Shown here: positions 17,401 through 25,663 of the stretch, piece after piece
How positions within the stretch are numbered: position 1 is the stretch's first letter
Layout: every line of letters begins with the position of its first letter
Source: Agreia sp. PsM10
GTDB taxonomy: Bacteria > Actinomycetota > Actinomycetes > Actinomycetales > Microbacteriaceae
DNA length: 64,000 nt
Assembly (NCBI RefSeq): GCF_030433855.1
Contig: NZ_JARUXC010000002.1
Span: 124,001 to 188,000, forward strand
Direction of reading: 5' to 3'
Position numbers and translations under genes: made by a program
The notes under the pieces: model-generated
Told to the model about the DNA's origin: nothing
What the model saw: the letters and a program-made list of their open reading frames with translations, nothing else
The model's database searches: none

Positions 17401-18384
17401 TCACGACGTCAGCACGACGAGTTTGCCGCCGGCGACTCCGTTCTCCATGTCGCGATGCGCCTGGACGATCTCGTCGAGGCGGTAGACCCGACCGATCGGC
17501 GCTTTCGCCCTGCCGTCGGCGATCGCGTCGATGAACCCCTGCAGTTCTGACGGGGTGAGGTCGGCGGCGTCGCCCGAATAGGCGGTGAGGCGCACGCCGT
17601 TGGGCAGCCAGTCCATGGGGTAGAAGTCGGGGATCGTCCACTCGTCGGACAGCATTCCGGTGAAGCAGACCGTGCCGCCCGCGCGCACCGATCGCAGGGT
17701 GTCACGCATCACATTGGTGCCCACGAGCTCGACCGCGCCATCCACGCCTTCTCTAGCGATCGCGCGCACGGCGTCGTGAACGGCGCCGTCGTCGATGATC
17801 ACGTGATCGACACCCGCCGCCTTCAGCAGCTCGCGCCGGGCGGGGTTGCGGGTTGTGGAGAACACCGTCATGCCGCGCAACGAGCCGAGGATCGCCAGGG
17901 CCAGGCCCACAGACGAGGTGCCGCCGCGGATGAGGATCGACTGCCCGTCGACCGCCTGCAATCCGACACGGAGTGAGCCCGCTGCTGTCTGCAGCATCTC
18001 GGGGATGGCGCCGAGGATCTCCCAGGCCAGGGTGCTCGTGAACGGCACGACGATCGGTGCGGGCACGACGACGTACTCTGCGTAGCCCCCGTCGAACTCG
18101 CGGCCCATGCCGCCCATCAACGCCGCCACCTGCGTTCCGATGGGGAACTCACCGTTCGGCGCCTCGGCGACCAGTCCGACCGCCTCGATTCCCGGGATCC
18201 TCGGGAAGCTGCCGCTGTAGGCGACGCCGGAGCGGAAGTGGAGCTCGGAGCGGTTGAGGCCGAACGCCTCGACCTTGATCAGAATCTCACCGGGCGCCGC
18301 CTGCGGTCGGGCGACCTGCCGAACCTGCAGCGCATCCGGCCCGCCCGGGGCGTCGATGACGACCGCCCGCATCGTGGCACTCAC
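17401..18384 (-). CDS. Zinc-less MDR-family quinone oxidoreductase-like protein
   Basis: A 327-residue medium-chain dehydrogenase/reductase. The N-terminal GroES-like domain (residues 10-120) lacks the zinc-binding cysteines, as in quinone oxidoreductases. The Rossmann domain has SILIRGGTSSVGLALAILGS near residue 145 for NADPH. Its GTG start overlaps the MarR stop in GTGA, so the regulator gene is first in the operon. Relatives reduce quinones or reactive enones; the MarR partner suggests induction by such a compound. Confidence 0.87.
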   Translation of the reverse strand: MSATMRAVVIDAPGGPDALQVRQVARPQAAPGEILIKVEAFGLNRSELHFRSGVAYSGSFPRIPGIEAVGLVAEAPNGEFPIGTQVAALMGGMGREFDGGYAEYVVVPAPIVVPFTSTLAWEILGAIPEMLQTAAGSLRVGLQAVDGQSILIRGGTSSVGLALAILGSLRGMTVFSTTRNPARRELLKAAGVDHVIIDDGAVHDAVRAIAREGVDGAVELVGTNVMRDTLRSVRAGGTVCFTGMLSDEWTIPDFYPMDWLPNGVRLTAYSGDAADLTPSELQGFIDAIADGRAKAPIGRVYRLDEIVQAHRDMENGVAGGKLVVLTS

Positions 18385-18815
18385 GCGGACGCGACCTGGG
18401 AGCGCAGCGACGATAGCTCGTCGGTGAGAGCGGCCTCGCGCCCGTTCGTCAGGATGCCGCCCAGCGCGTCGGCGAGGTGAGTCTCGGCCATCGCGCTCGC
18501 GGTGTCGAGAAAGCGCGAGCCCGCCTCGGTGAGCGACACGATCGACGACCGGCGGTCGTTCGGGTTGGCTGCTCTCACGGCGAGACCGGATGCTTCGAGC
18601 CGGTCGACCAGCTTGCTCGTGGCTCCCACGGTGATCGACATCGCCGCGGAGATGTCCTGAACGCGGGCCGGCCCGTCGAGGGAGGCGATGGCGGTGACGG
18701 CCTGCAACTGCCCCAGCGTGTGTCCGGTCTCGGCGGCGAGCCTCTCGTCGAGTGCGTTCCAGAGAGCGATCTCGGTCTGCACCAGCTGGGTGAACATCGT
18801 CAGGTAGGTACCCAC
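18381..18815 (-). CDS. MarR-family transcriptional regulator
   Basis: A 144-residue winged-helix regulator. The DNA-binding core runs from about residue 55 (VQDISAAMSITVGATSKLVD) through the wing with ANPNDRRSSIVSLTEAG, the conserved DxRxxxxxLT pattern. I chose the GTG at 18815 because AGAGG lies 8 nt upstream and the length is then typical; the frame stays open to 18995. It is cotranscribed with the MDR reductase and probably represses both through the palindrome at 18965-18978. Confidence 0.85.
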   Translation of the reverse strand: MGTYLTMFTQLVQTEIALWNALDERLAAETGHTLGQLQAVTAIASLDGPARVQDISAAMSITVGATSKLVDRLEASGLAVRAANPNDRRSSIVSLTEAGSRFLDTASAMAETHLADALGGILTNGREAALTDELSSLRSQVASA

Positions 18816-18964
18816 GTCGTCGTCCTCTCGTCTCGGCGTCAGCCAGCCGTTCGTCGACAGCACCGCGTGGGCGGAGTGTCGGTATGCCGTGAGGGCACGA
18901 GCGCCGAGCGACGGCGTGCCGGTGATTCTCTTCATGCAGGAGTCAAGCGATCCCAGGGAAAGAT

Positions 18965-18978
18965 TATTCCATGGAATA
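18965..18978. promoter_or_regulatory. Perfect AT-rich palindrome, probable MarR operator
   Basis: TATTCCATGGAATA is a perfect 14-bp palindrome in an AT-rich island. It overlaps a TATATT stretch that could serve as the -10 of the minus-strand MarR-MDR operon. MarR proteins bind such palindromes. The 150-nt leader before the MarR start shows no other feature. Confidence 0.5.
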
Positions 18979-19010
18979 TACTTTGTGGGAAGCATGATCC
19001 TCTGCCGAGG

Positions 19011-19382
19011 TCAGAGTCCGGACGCCATCCTCGCGCGCTCCTTGATCGCGGCGATCACGTCGGTCTTCGCGTCGGCGTAGTCGTTCATGTCGTTCCACTG
19101 CCTGCTCATCAGTCGACGCTTCGTCCGCTCATAGAGCGCGCGGTCGTCGGCATTCGAGCGGAGATGGTCGCGAAGCAACAGGTACTCGTCGATGGCGGGC
19201 GCACCCCGTTCGTAGAGGTGCACGTGAACGACGTCGACCGTGCCGAGGGCTTCGCCGATGAGCCGCTGGTGTTCGAGGTAACGGCCCGCCCACGCCGGGT
19301 CATAGTCGGAGAGCGGGTGCGTGAGGGCCTCAGGACCTCCGACCAGTTCGAGGGCGGTGACATCGTCTCGGCGGGGTGCCAT
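19011..19382 (-). pseudogene. GrpB/UPF0157-family protein with internal deletion
   Basis: A 123-residue open frame that matches the two ends of the GrpB (UPF0157) nucleotidyltransferase-fold family. The N-terminal SDYDPAWAGRYLEHQRLIGE and C-terminal VHVHLYERG to WNDMNDYADAKTDVI are typical. The central 60-70 residues with the signature HxGSTxVPGLxxKPxID are missing, apparently by an in-frame deletion after residue 49. Without the nucleotidyltransferase core it is probably non-functional as a GrpB enzyme, although still open and possibly expressed. It starts in a TGATG overlap with the preceding small gene. Confidence 0.6.
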
Positions 19383-19600
19383 CAGAGCGCTGGGATCGCG
19401 GCGTCTTCGGGGCGATCGTGCGGGAGTGTCCTGCTGAGCAGATACTGCACTGCCTGCCGGTACTGAGGATGGTCGGGAGCCAGATCGAAATTACCGCCCG
19501 GTACGGGAAAGACGAGATGGAACACCCCCTTTTTGTCGCGCCGATAGTTCGCGCATAGTTCGAGGTTCCAGTGGCCGTCATGCTTGCTCTCGATGAACAT
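19382..19600 (-). CDS. Hypothetical protein
   Basis: A 72-residue protein, MFIESKHDGHWNLELCANYR at the start, with mixed charge and no membrane segment or motif that I recognise. It ends in a TGATG overlap with the GrpB-like remnant, which suggests coupled translation. It may itself be a fragment. Confidence 0.45.
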   Translation of the reverse strand: MFIESKHDGHWNLELCANYRRDKKGVFHLVFPVPGGNFDLAPDHPQYRQAVQYLLSRTLPHDRPEDAAIPAL

Positions 19601-19642
19601 GACTCCATTCGATCATGCGCCGACTCCCCGGCGCAGCCGCAT

Positions 19643-20044
19643 TCACCTCACGTCTTCGAACGAGTCCTCGCCCGGTCGCCAGACCATCCAGGCGCCGTCG
19701 CTGAAACCGCTGAGCATTGCGATCTCCGCGTGGATCTCCTCGATTCTCGGATGAAATCCGATGGAACCTCTGTCGAAGAGCAGGAGCAGGCCGAGACCGG
19801 TGCTCTCGCGGGTCTCGACGACAGTGCCGGGGATGAGCCGCCTCAGCGCGTCGGCGTATCCGAGATCGGCCTCGCGGAAGACCTTGCCCTCGAGAGTGAC
19901 GTCCGGCCACACATCGCAGTTCATCGACGCGGTCTCGTCTGTCTCGCTGTCGAAGCCGAGCTGCACGTAGTCCATGACGAAGTGAACCGAGTACAGGCGG
20001 AATCCGACGAGGCGGCTCAGTAATTCATTGGGTACGTAGGCCAT
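19643..20044 (-). CDS. Hypothetical protein
   Basis: A 133-residue soluble protein not recognised. It starts MAYVPNELLSRLVGFRLYSV and has a predicted beta-strand pattern in the first 60 residues and an acidic C-terminal half. GGAGG lies about 5 nt before the ATG. Composition and codon use match the neighbours. It forms a small group with the two short minus-strand genes downstream. Confidence 0.55.
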   Translation of the reverse strand: MAYVPNELLSRLVGFRLYSVHFVMDYVQLGFDSETDETASMNCDVWPDVTLEGKVFREADLGYADALRRLIPGTVVETRESTGLGLLLLFDRGSIGFHPRIEEIHAEIAMLSGFSDGAWMVWRPGEDSFEDVR

Positions 20045-20138
20045 GTCTGCCTCCGGATCGTGACGGCTTTCGCCGTTCTCTCATGTCGCATGCCGTGCAC
20101 GTCATCGGTTACGATAGTCAGGTTCGTCAAGAACGCAA

Positions 20139-20223
20139 GGTGGCGTACTCAAGCGGCCGAAGAGGCACGCTTGGAAAGCGTGTATAGGGCAACCTATCGA
20201 GAGTTCGAATCTCTCCGCCACCG
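20139..20223 (+). tRNA. tRNA-Ser (GGA)
   Basis: Acceptor arms GGTGGCG (20139-20145) and CGCCACC (20216-20222) pair perfectly, with discriminator G at 20223. The anticodon arm CACGC-TTGGAAA-GCGTG gives anticodon GGA. The long variable arm (TATAGGGCAACCTATC region) is typical of class II serine tRNAs, and the T arm AGAGTTCGAATCTCT is intact. The 3' CCA is not encoded. Confidence 0.96.
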
Positions 20224-20229
20224 CCGAAA

Positions 20230-20266
20230 CCCCTGATCGAAGGTTGTTCCTTCGATCAGGGGTTTG
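20230..20266 (+). terminator. Rho-independent terminator of tRNA-Ser
   Basis: A perfect 14-bp stem, CCCCTGATCGAAGG (20230-20243) with its complement at 20249-20262, 5-nt loop, then TTTG. It lies 6 nt after the tRNA. Confidence 0.85.
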
Positions 20267-20312
20267 TGCGTTCGTGGCCTGTACGTTCGGGGTGTGCGCC
20301 GGGAGGAAGGCG

Positions 20313-20966
20313 CTAGTACCGCGCCATGGTGAGCGCCTCGGCCACCGGGTCGTCGCCCTCGATCGCCTCGAACTGGGCGTGCAGGCCCACCCCGTCGACG
20401 AGGCTGCAGTACACGAGCGCAGCCACGTCGGCGCGGGGGATCGAGCCTCGGCCCGTGCTCTCTGCGAGGTGCACGAGGCCCGTTCCGGGGTCGTCGGTGA
20501 GGCCGCCCGGGCGGATGATCGTCCAGTCGAGGTCGCGTTGGCGCACGGCCGAGTCGGCCTCGCTCTTGGCCCGCAGGTACACCTGGAACACATCGTCGGA
20601 GTCGGGCTCGAACGAGTCGGCCGACATCGCCGAGATCATCACGTAACGCCGGATGCCGGCGATCACGGCCGCGTCGGCCAGCAGCACGGCCGCATCCCGG
20701 TCGACGGTGAGCTTTCGAGCCGCCCCGGAATCGGGACCGGCCCCGGCGGCGAACACCACGGCATCCACCCCGGCGAGATCGGCGGCGAGGGTCTCGGCCG
20801 AGACCTGCTCGAGGTCGAGCACGACGGGGATGCCGCCGGCGACGAGCAGATCGCCGGCCTGCTCGGGGTTTCGGATGAGGCCCACGGCCTCGTGGCCGGC
20901 GTCACTGAGGAGTTTCTGGAGAATCAGGGCGATCTTGCCGTGACCCCCCGCAATTGCAATACGCAT
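20313..20966 (-). CDS. NAD(P)-binding SDR-like protein (atypical, YwnB/YtfG-like)
   Basis: A 217-residue Rossmann-fold protein. The N-terminal RIAIAGGHGKIALILQKLL carries the GxxGxxG dinucleotide-binding motif (here GGHGKI). DAVVFAAGAGPDSG and DWTIIRPGGLTDDPGTG are typical of the atypical short-chain dehydrogenase group related to YwnB and flavin reductases. Function unknown. A TGTACT box 6 nt before the ATG suggests a leaderless mRNA. Confidence 0.85.
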   Translation of the reverse strand: MRIAIAGGHGKIALILQKLLSDAGHEAVGLIRNPEQAGDLLVAGGIPVVLDLEQVSAETLAADLAGVDAVVFAAGAGPDSGAARKLTVDRDAAVLLADAAVIAGIRRYVMISAMSADSFEPDSDDVFQVYLRAKSEADSAVRQRDLDWTIIRPGGLTDDPGTGLVHLAESTGRGSIPRADVAALVYCSLVDGVGLHAQFEAIEGDDPVAEALTMARY

Positions 20967-21009
20967 GCATCAAGTACACCTCAGTTCGCGAGAGGCGCAC
21001 AACCTCGCG

Positions 21010-21015
21010 TAAAGT
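21010..21015 (+). promoter_or_regulatory. -10 box of SRP RNA gene
   Basis: TAAAGT, 7 nt before the predicted 5' end of the SRP RNA at 21023. Confidence 0.45.
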
Positions 21016-21022
21016 GGTTGAC

Positions 21023-21110
21023 GGCTCCCCGCGTGGCGCCATCCAGGCCAACTCCCCCAGGACGGAAACGTAGCAAGGGTAACCGGGCTCTGGCGGGTGC
21101 GCGGGGGGTC
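21023..21110 (+). ncRNA. ffs: Small signal recognition particle RNA (4.5S)
   Basis: The apical hairpin holds the universally conserved CCAGGACGGAAACGTAGCAAGG, which contains the GGAA tetraloop region and Ffh-binding asymmetric loop. The flanks CTCCCCGCGTGGCGCCA and TGGCGGGTGCGCGGGGG pair to form the long stem. A T-rich run (TCTTTTCTTT, 21109-21118) follows directly and ends transcription. The RNA targets nascent membrane proteins with Ffh. Ends are accurate to a few bases. Confidence 0.93.
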
Positions 21111-21232
21111 TTTTCTTTGTGTTTCGGCGGCGTGCGTGAACACCTTCCCAAGCTGGGCGCACTCCCGGGCGCGTCTCACCGTGGGCGAATAAGGTGAGAA
21201 CGGCCCAAGCAACGAAACGTAAAAGGACTGAA

Positions 21233-23383
21233 GTGTCGAGAAGCATCTATGTCGCATCAGCCGAGGGACACTCCGGCAAATCCACGATCGCGTTGGGTGT
21301 GCTCGATACCCTCTGCCACTCGCTGCAGAGGGTCGGCGTCTTCCGGCCCATTGCCCGCTCGGTCGCCGAGCGCGACTACGTGCTCGAGATGCTGCTCGCG
21401 CACGACGGGGTCGAGCTGAGCTACGAGCAGACCATCGGCGTCACGTACGACGACGTGCACAACGATCCGGATGCCGCCCTGTCGGTCATCGTCGAGCGCT
21501 ACAAGGCGGTCGAGCGAGAGTGCGACGCGGTGGTCATCCTCGGCTCGGACTACACCGATGTCGGCAGCCCTTCCGAGCTGTCGTTCAACGCCCGCGTCGC
21601 GGCCAACCTGGGCGCGCCCGTGCTGCTGGTGCTCGGTGGGCGCAAGGGTCAGGGCTCGTCCGAGACGCTCGGCTACTCCGAGTCCCGCACGCCCGACGAC
21701 ATGCGCCAGCTCACCGAGCTGGCCCAGGTCGAGCTCAAGCTGGCGCACGCCACCCTGCTCGGCATCGTGTCGAACCGCGCCGATCCCGAGCGGCTCGACG
21801 AGATCCGGGATGCGATCGGTTCCGCCATCGACGCGCCCGCATCCGTTCCCATCTGGGCCATCCCCGAGGACCGCGTTCTGGTCGCTCCCACCATGCAGCA
21901 CCTCGTCGAGGCCACCAACGGTTCGCTGCTCTCGGGCGATGCGAGCCTGCTCAATCGCGAGGCGCTGGGCGTGGTCGTCGCCGGCATGTCGATGGTCAAT
22001 GTGCTTCCCCGGCTCACCGAGAGCGCCGTCGTGGTGATCCCCGCCGACCGCTCCGAGGTGCTCCTCGCGGTTCTCATGGCCAACGCCTCGGGGACCTTCC
22101 CGTCGCTGTCGGGCATCATCCTCAACGGAGGCTTCGATCTGCCCGAACCGATCACCCGCCTGATCTCGGGTCTCGATTCGACCCTGCCGATCGTCACGAC
22201 CGACCTCGGAACCTACGACACGGCGCTGCGCATCACGTCGACCCGTGGGCGTCTCGCCGCCGACTCGCAGCGCAAGTACGACAGCGCACTGGCCCTGTTC
22301 GAGCAGCACGTCGACGGAGCGAAACTGCTCGAACTGCTCGACGTGAGCTCATCGACCGTCGTCACGCCGCTCATGTTCGAGTACGGCCTCATCGACCAGG
22401 CCCGCCACGTGCGCCGGCACATCGTGCTCCCCGAAGGCGACGATGACCGCGTGCTGAGGGCCGCGAGCACCGTGCTGGCCCGCGGCATCGCCGAACTCAC
22501 GATCGTGGGGGAGGAGGACGAGGTGCGCACCAGGGCGGCCGGTCTCGGACTCGACCTCGAGGGCGCGCACATCGTGAGCGTGTTCGACGAGAAGTACCGC
22601 CAGCCGTTCGCCGAGGAGTACGCCCGACTGCGAGCGCACAAGGGCGTCACCGTCGAGCAGGCACGCGACACCATCACCGACGTCTCGTACTTCGGAACGA
22701 TGATGGTGAAGCTGGGTCTCGCCGACGGAATGGTCTCGGGTGCCGCGCACACCACCGCGCACACCATCCGCCCGGCGTTCGAGGTGATCAAGACCCAGCC
22801 CGGCGTATCCGTCGTCTCGAGCGTGTTCCTCATGGCGCTCGCCGACCGCGTTCTGGTCTACGGCGATTGCGCCGTCATCCCCGACCCCACCGCCGAGCAG
22901 CTCGCCGACATCGCCATCTCGTCGAGCGCCACGGCCACGCAGTTCGGAGTCGACCCGCGCATCGCGATGCTCTCGTACTCGACGGGGACATCGGGCTCGG
23001 GCGCCGAGGTCGAGAAGGTGCGCGCCGCCACCGGCCTCGTGCGCGAGCGGCGCCCCGACCTGCTGGTCGAGGGGCCGATCCAGTACGACGCCGCAGCGGA
23101 TGCCGCGGTGGCGGCCACGAAGATGCCCGACAGCGAGGTGGCCGGTCGCGCCACGGTGTTCATCTTTCCCGACCTCAACACGGGCAACAACACCTACAAG
23201 GCGGTGCAGCGCAGCGCGGGCGCCGTGGCGATCGGGCCGGTGCTCCAGGGCCTCAACAAGCCGATCAACGACCTGTCGCGCGGCGCGCTCGTCGCCGACA
23301 TCGTGAACACCATCGCCATCACGGCGATCCAGGCGGCGGCTCAGCCCGTCGAAACCGTCGCAGCAGAAGGAGTGTCCGCGTGA
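21233..23383 (+). CDS. pta: Phosphate acetyltransferase (long form)
   Basis: Interconverts acetyl-CoA and acetyl phosphate. The 716-residue protein has the long-form layout: an N-terminal P-loop domain like BioD/CobQ (VASAEGHSGKSTIALGVLD), a central DRTGG domain to about residue 330, and the C-terminal catalytic PTA domain with TVGEED-like and YGDCAVIPDP, LSYSTGTSGSGAEVEKV and FPDLNTGNNTYKAVQR blocks. The GTG at 21233 follows AAAAGGA by 6 nt. Its stop overlaps the ackA GTG in GTGA. Confidence 0.95.
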   Translation: MSRSIYVASAEGHSGKSTIALGVLDTLCHSLQRVGVFRPIARSVAERDYVLEMLLAHDGVELSYEQTIGVTYDDVHNDPDAALSVIVERYKAVERECDAVVILGSDYTDVGSPSELSFNARVAANLGAPVLLVLGGRKGQGSSETLGYSESRTPDDMRQLTELAQVELKLAHATLLGIVSNRADPERLDEIRDAIGSAIDAPASVPIWAIPEDRVLVAPTMQHLVEATNGSLLSGDASLLNREALGVVVAGMSMVNVLPRLTESAVVVIPADRSEVLLAVLMANASGTFPSLSGIILNGGFDLPEPITRLISGLDSTLPIVTTDLGTYDTALRITSTRGRLAADSQRKYDSALALFEQHVDGAKLLELLDVSSSTVVTPLMFEYGLIDQARHVRRHIVLPEGDDDRVLRAASTVLARGIAELTIVGEEDEVRTRAAGLGLDLEGAHIVSVFDEKYRQPFAEEYARLRAHKGVTVEQARDTITDVSYFGTMMVKLGLADGMVSGAAHTTAHTIRPAFEVIKTQPGVSVVSSVFLMALADRVLVYGDCAVIPDPTAEQLADIAISSSATATQFGVDPRIAMLSYSTGTSGSGAEVEKVRAATGLVRERRPDLLVEGPIQYDAAADAAVAATKMPDSEVAGRATVFIFPDLNTGNNTYKAVQRSAGAVAIGPVLQGLNKPINDLSRGALVADIVNTIAITAIQAAAQPVETVAAEGVSA

Positions 23384-24564
23384 GCGCGATCCTCGTGGTG
23401 AACTCCGGTTCGTCGTCGTTCAAGTACCAGCTCATCGAGATGACGACCGAAGAGGTGCTCGCCTCCGGCCTCGTCGAGCGCATCGGTGACCAGACCGGGC
23501 ACTCCAAGCACACGACCCCCGACGGCTCGAGCGAGCTCGACCTGCCGATCCGAGACCACTCGCAGGGGTTCCAGGTGATGCTCGACGCGTTCCGGGCGAA
23601 CGGACCGTCGCTCGACGAGCATCCGCCCGTGGCCGTGGGCCATCGCGTCGTGCACGGCGGAAAGCGCTTCTTCGAGGCGACGATCGTGACCGATCTCGTG
23701 AAGATCAACATAGAAGACCTGGCCGACCTCGCGCCGCTGCACAACCCGGCGAACCTGCAGGGCATCACGGCGGCGCAAAAGGCGTTCCCGGACGTGCCGC
23801 ACGTGGCGGTGTTCGACACGGCGTTCCACTCGACGCTGTCGCCGGCCGCCTACACCTACGCCATCGACAAGACGCTCGCCGACCAGCACCGCATTCGTCG
23901 CTACGGGTTCCACGGAACGTCGCACAAGTTCGTGTCGGAGGCCGCGGCGGAGTTCCTCGGGCGGTCGCTGGAGGACACGAAGACGATCGTGCTGCACCTC
24001 GGCAACGGGGCGTCGGCCTGCGCCGTCTCCGACGGCAGGTCGGTCGAGACGTCGATGGGAATGACGCCCCTCGAGGGACTGGTCATGGGCACGAGGTCGG
24101 GCGACCTCGACCCCGCTGTGCTCTTCCACCTGCACCGCAAGACGGGCCAGACGTTCGACGACCTCGACACGCTGCTCAACCGCGGCAGCGGCATCCTGGG
24201 TCTCTCGGGCCACGGCGACATGCGCGACATGATCGCCGCCGCGCGTTCGGGCGACGTCGATTCGCAGGCGGCTCTCGACGTCTACCTGCACCGGCTGAAG
24301 CAGTACGTGGGCGCCTATGCGGCGCACCTCGGCCGTCTCGACGCGATCGTCTTCACCGCGGGAGTGGGGGAGAACACCCCGCTCGTCCGGGCGGGAGCGC
24401 TGGAGGGCCTCGGCATCCTGGGCGTCGAGATCGATGAGGAGCGCAATGAGTCGCCCGAGCGCGGTGCACGGCTCATCTCGACGGATGCGTCACGGGTCGC
24501 CGTGCTGGTCATTCCCACGAACGAAGAACTGGAGATCGCGCGGCAGACCCTCGCCGTGATCTGA
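23380..24564 (+). CDS. ackA: Acetate kinase
   Basis: Forms ATP and acetate from acetyl phosphate, completing the Pta-AckA route for acetate overflow or uptake. The 394-residue protein shows both family signatures: VVNSGSSSFKYQLI at residue 6 and YGFHGTSHKFVSEAAAEFL near 178, and VFTAGVGENTPLVR near 325. It starts in the GTGA overlap with pta. A 63-nt palindromic repeat begins 1 nt after its stop and may serve as terminator. Confidence 0.97.
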   Translation: MSAILVVNSGSSSFKYQLIEMTTEEVLASGLVERIGDQTGHSKHTTPDGSSELDLPIRDHSQGFQVMLDAFRANGPSLDEHPPVAVGHRVVHGGKRFFEATIVTDLVKINIEDLADLAPLHNPANLQGITAAQKAFPDVPHVAVFDTAFHSTLSPAAYTYAIDKTLADQHRIRRYGFHGTSHKFVSEAAAEFLGRSLEDTKTIVLHLGNGASACAVSDGRSVETSMGMTPLEGLVMGTRSGDLDPAVLFHLHRKTGQTFDDLDTLLNRGSGILGLSGHGDMRDMIAAARSGDVDSQAALDVYLHRLKQYVGAYAAHLGRLDAIVFTAGVGENTPLVRAGALEGLGILGVEIDEERNESPERGARLISTDASRVAVLVIPTNEELEIARQTLAVI

Positions 24565-24565
24565 G

Positions 24566-24628
24566 TTGTACGCCATAGGCGGCCTCCTCGTCGCTATACG
24601 ACCTGGTGGCCGCTCAGACCGTACAAGT
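24566..24628. repeat. 63-nt palindromic repeat A, copy 1
   Basis: A long hairpin: TTGTACG pairs with CGTACAA at the ends, GCGGCC with GGCCGC inside, and GTCG with CGAC around the loop CTATA. The second copy, of equal length, lies at 25593-25655; CTCGTCGCTATA and GGTGGCC are shared, and several arm differences are compensatory. It contains the stop codon (24614-24616) of the nuclease-like gene. Confidence 0.75.
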
Positions 24629-25525
24629 CGACCTCAGGCCTGCTCGGCGATGGCGTGCCGCCCAGCGGTGTTCCCGCCTGGACACGTATCCGCGTACGAC
24701 CTCGTCGATGCTCGCCCAGTCGAACATCACTTGACGATAGGTGACTCGGATCACGATGTATCCGAGGCGATGAAGCTCGAGGTCGCGGCGGCAGTCCTCG
24801 TCATGAGCCTTGGCCGAGCTGTGCCAGGTGATGCCGTCGCACTCGATCACGAGTCGATCGCCGATCAGCAGGTCGACCGTTCCCACCCCTCTGATGAAGA
24901 CCTGCGAGCGGCACCGGATGCCTCGCCGCCGAAAGCCCAGGCGGGCCTTCGACTCGAGGCCCGACTGCGCGGCGGAGTCCACCAGCTCCAGATAAGTTCG
25001 GTACTCGGCCGACAACGGCAGAGCCGACAGGCGGTCCATCGTCGTAAGGCCGAGGTTCAGCGCTGAGTCGATGGAGGCGATCACGTCGTCGCGAGCCTGA
25101 CATGAGAAGACGCTCAGGAGCGCCTCGTCGATGCTGTCGACGATCCGAGCGGCATCATGCGAGCCCCGAGCCGGGTGGAGTCGGATGCCCCATCGCTCAG
25201 GTCTTGTGAGGGGAGTGCCATTAGGCGCACGGAGTCTCGTGAGGCGCCGGGTGTGGCTGAGATGGGTCAGGCGGTCGTCGACACACCAGACGCCGTGAAG
25301 CCGAAGCAGGCTCACGCAACTCAGCCGCCCGCCGACTTTGACGGCGTTCACCAGCGCCTGAGGAGCGGTGTCGAGGGCGAACCACCCCTGACGAATCCGC
25401 ACGATGTCGCCGCGGGCCACCGCGAGACGCGTCATCGCGAGGCTGACTCCGTCGGCCTGAAGGGTGGAAGAGTGGGCAAGTCCGCCATGCGCGGAGAGAA
25501 CGTCGATGATGTGTGTCATCTGCAC
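24614..25525 (-). CDS. AbiEi-like protein with DUF559/Vsr-type nuclease-like domain
   Basis: A 303-residue protein. Residues 1-60 (GGLAHSSTLQADGVSLAMTR to IVRIRQGWFAL) resemble the winged-helix domain of AbiEi, the antitoxin of a type IV toxin-antitoxin system. Residues 205-285 resemble DUF559, a Vsr-like PD-(D/E)XK domain: GTVDLLIGDRLVIECDGITWH, then DEDCRRDLELHRLGYIVIRV. No AbiEii toxin is adjacent. The start is the GTG at 25525 or ATG at 25519. The gene is flanked by two copies of a 63-nt palindrome, and its stop lies in one of them. Function unknown; it may be a mobile cassette. Confidence 0.75.
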   Translation of the reverse strand: MQMTHIIDVLSAHGGLAHSSTLQADGVSLAMTRLAVARGDIVRIRQGWFALDTAPQALVNAVKVGGRLSCVSLLRLHGVWCVDDRLTHLSHTRRLTRLRAPNGTPLTRPERWGIRLHPARGSHDAARIVDSIDEALLSVFSCQARDDVIASIDSALNLGLTTMDRLSALPLSAEYRTYLELVDSAAQSGLESKARLGFRRRGIRCRSQVFIRGVGTVDLLIGDRLVIECDGITWHSSAKAHDEDCRRDLELHRLGYIVIRVTYRQVMFDWASIDEVVRGYVSRREHRWAARHRRAGLRSTCTV

Positions 25526-25592
25526 GAGTTTCGACCTGAATGGGTGCCCCTGGCCGGTTCAGGCGGTCTTCTGTGGACGAGCGCGGTAAAAC

Positions 25593-25655
25593 TTGTACAG
25601 CTGAGGAGTGGTGCTCGTCGCTATAGGACGAGGTGGCCCTCGTAGGTGGACAAGT
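25593..25655. repeat. 63-nt palindromic repeat A, copy 2
   Basis: Same length as copy 1. Ends ACTTGT and ACAAGT pair, and CTCGTC pairs with GACGAG around GCTATAG. It lies 67 nt upstream of the nuclease-like gene start and 8 nt from the ypeA stop. Confidence 0.75.
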
Positions 25656-25663
25656 TCGCACGC

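Noticed and set aside
21194-21232. Earlier start for pta at 21194
   Set aside because: The added 13 residues are non-conserved, and the GTG at 21233 has a clear AAAAGGA site.
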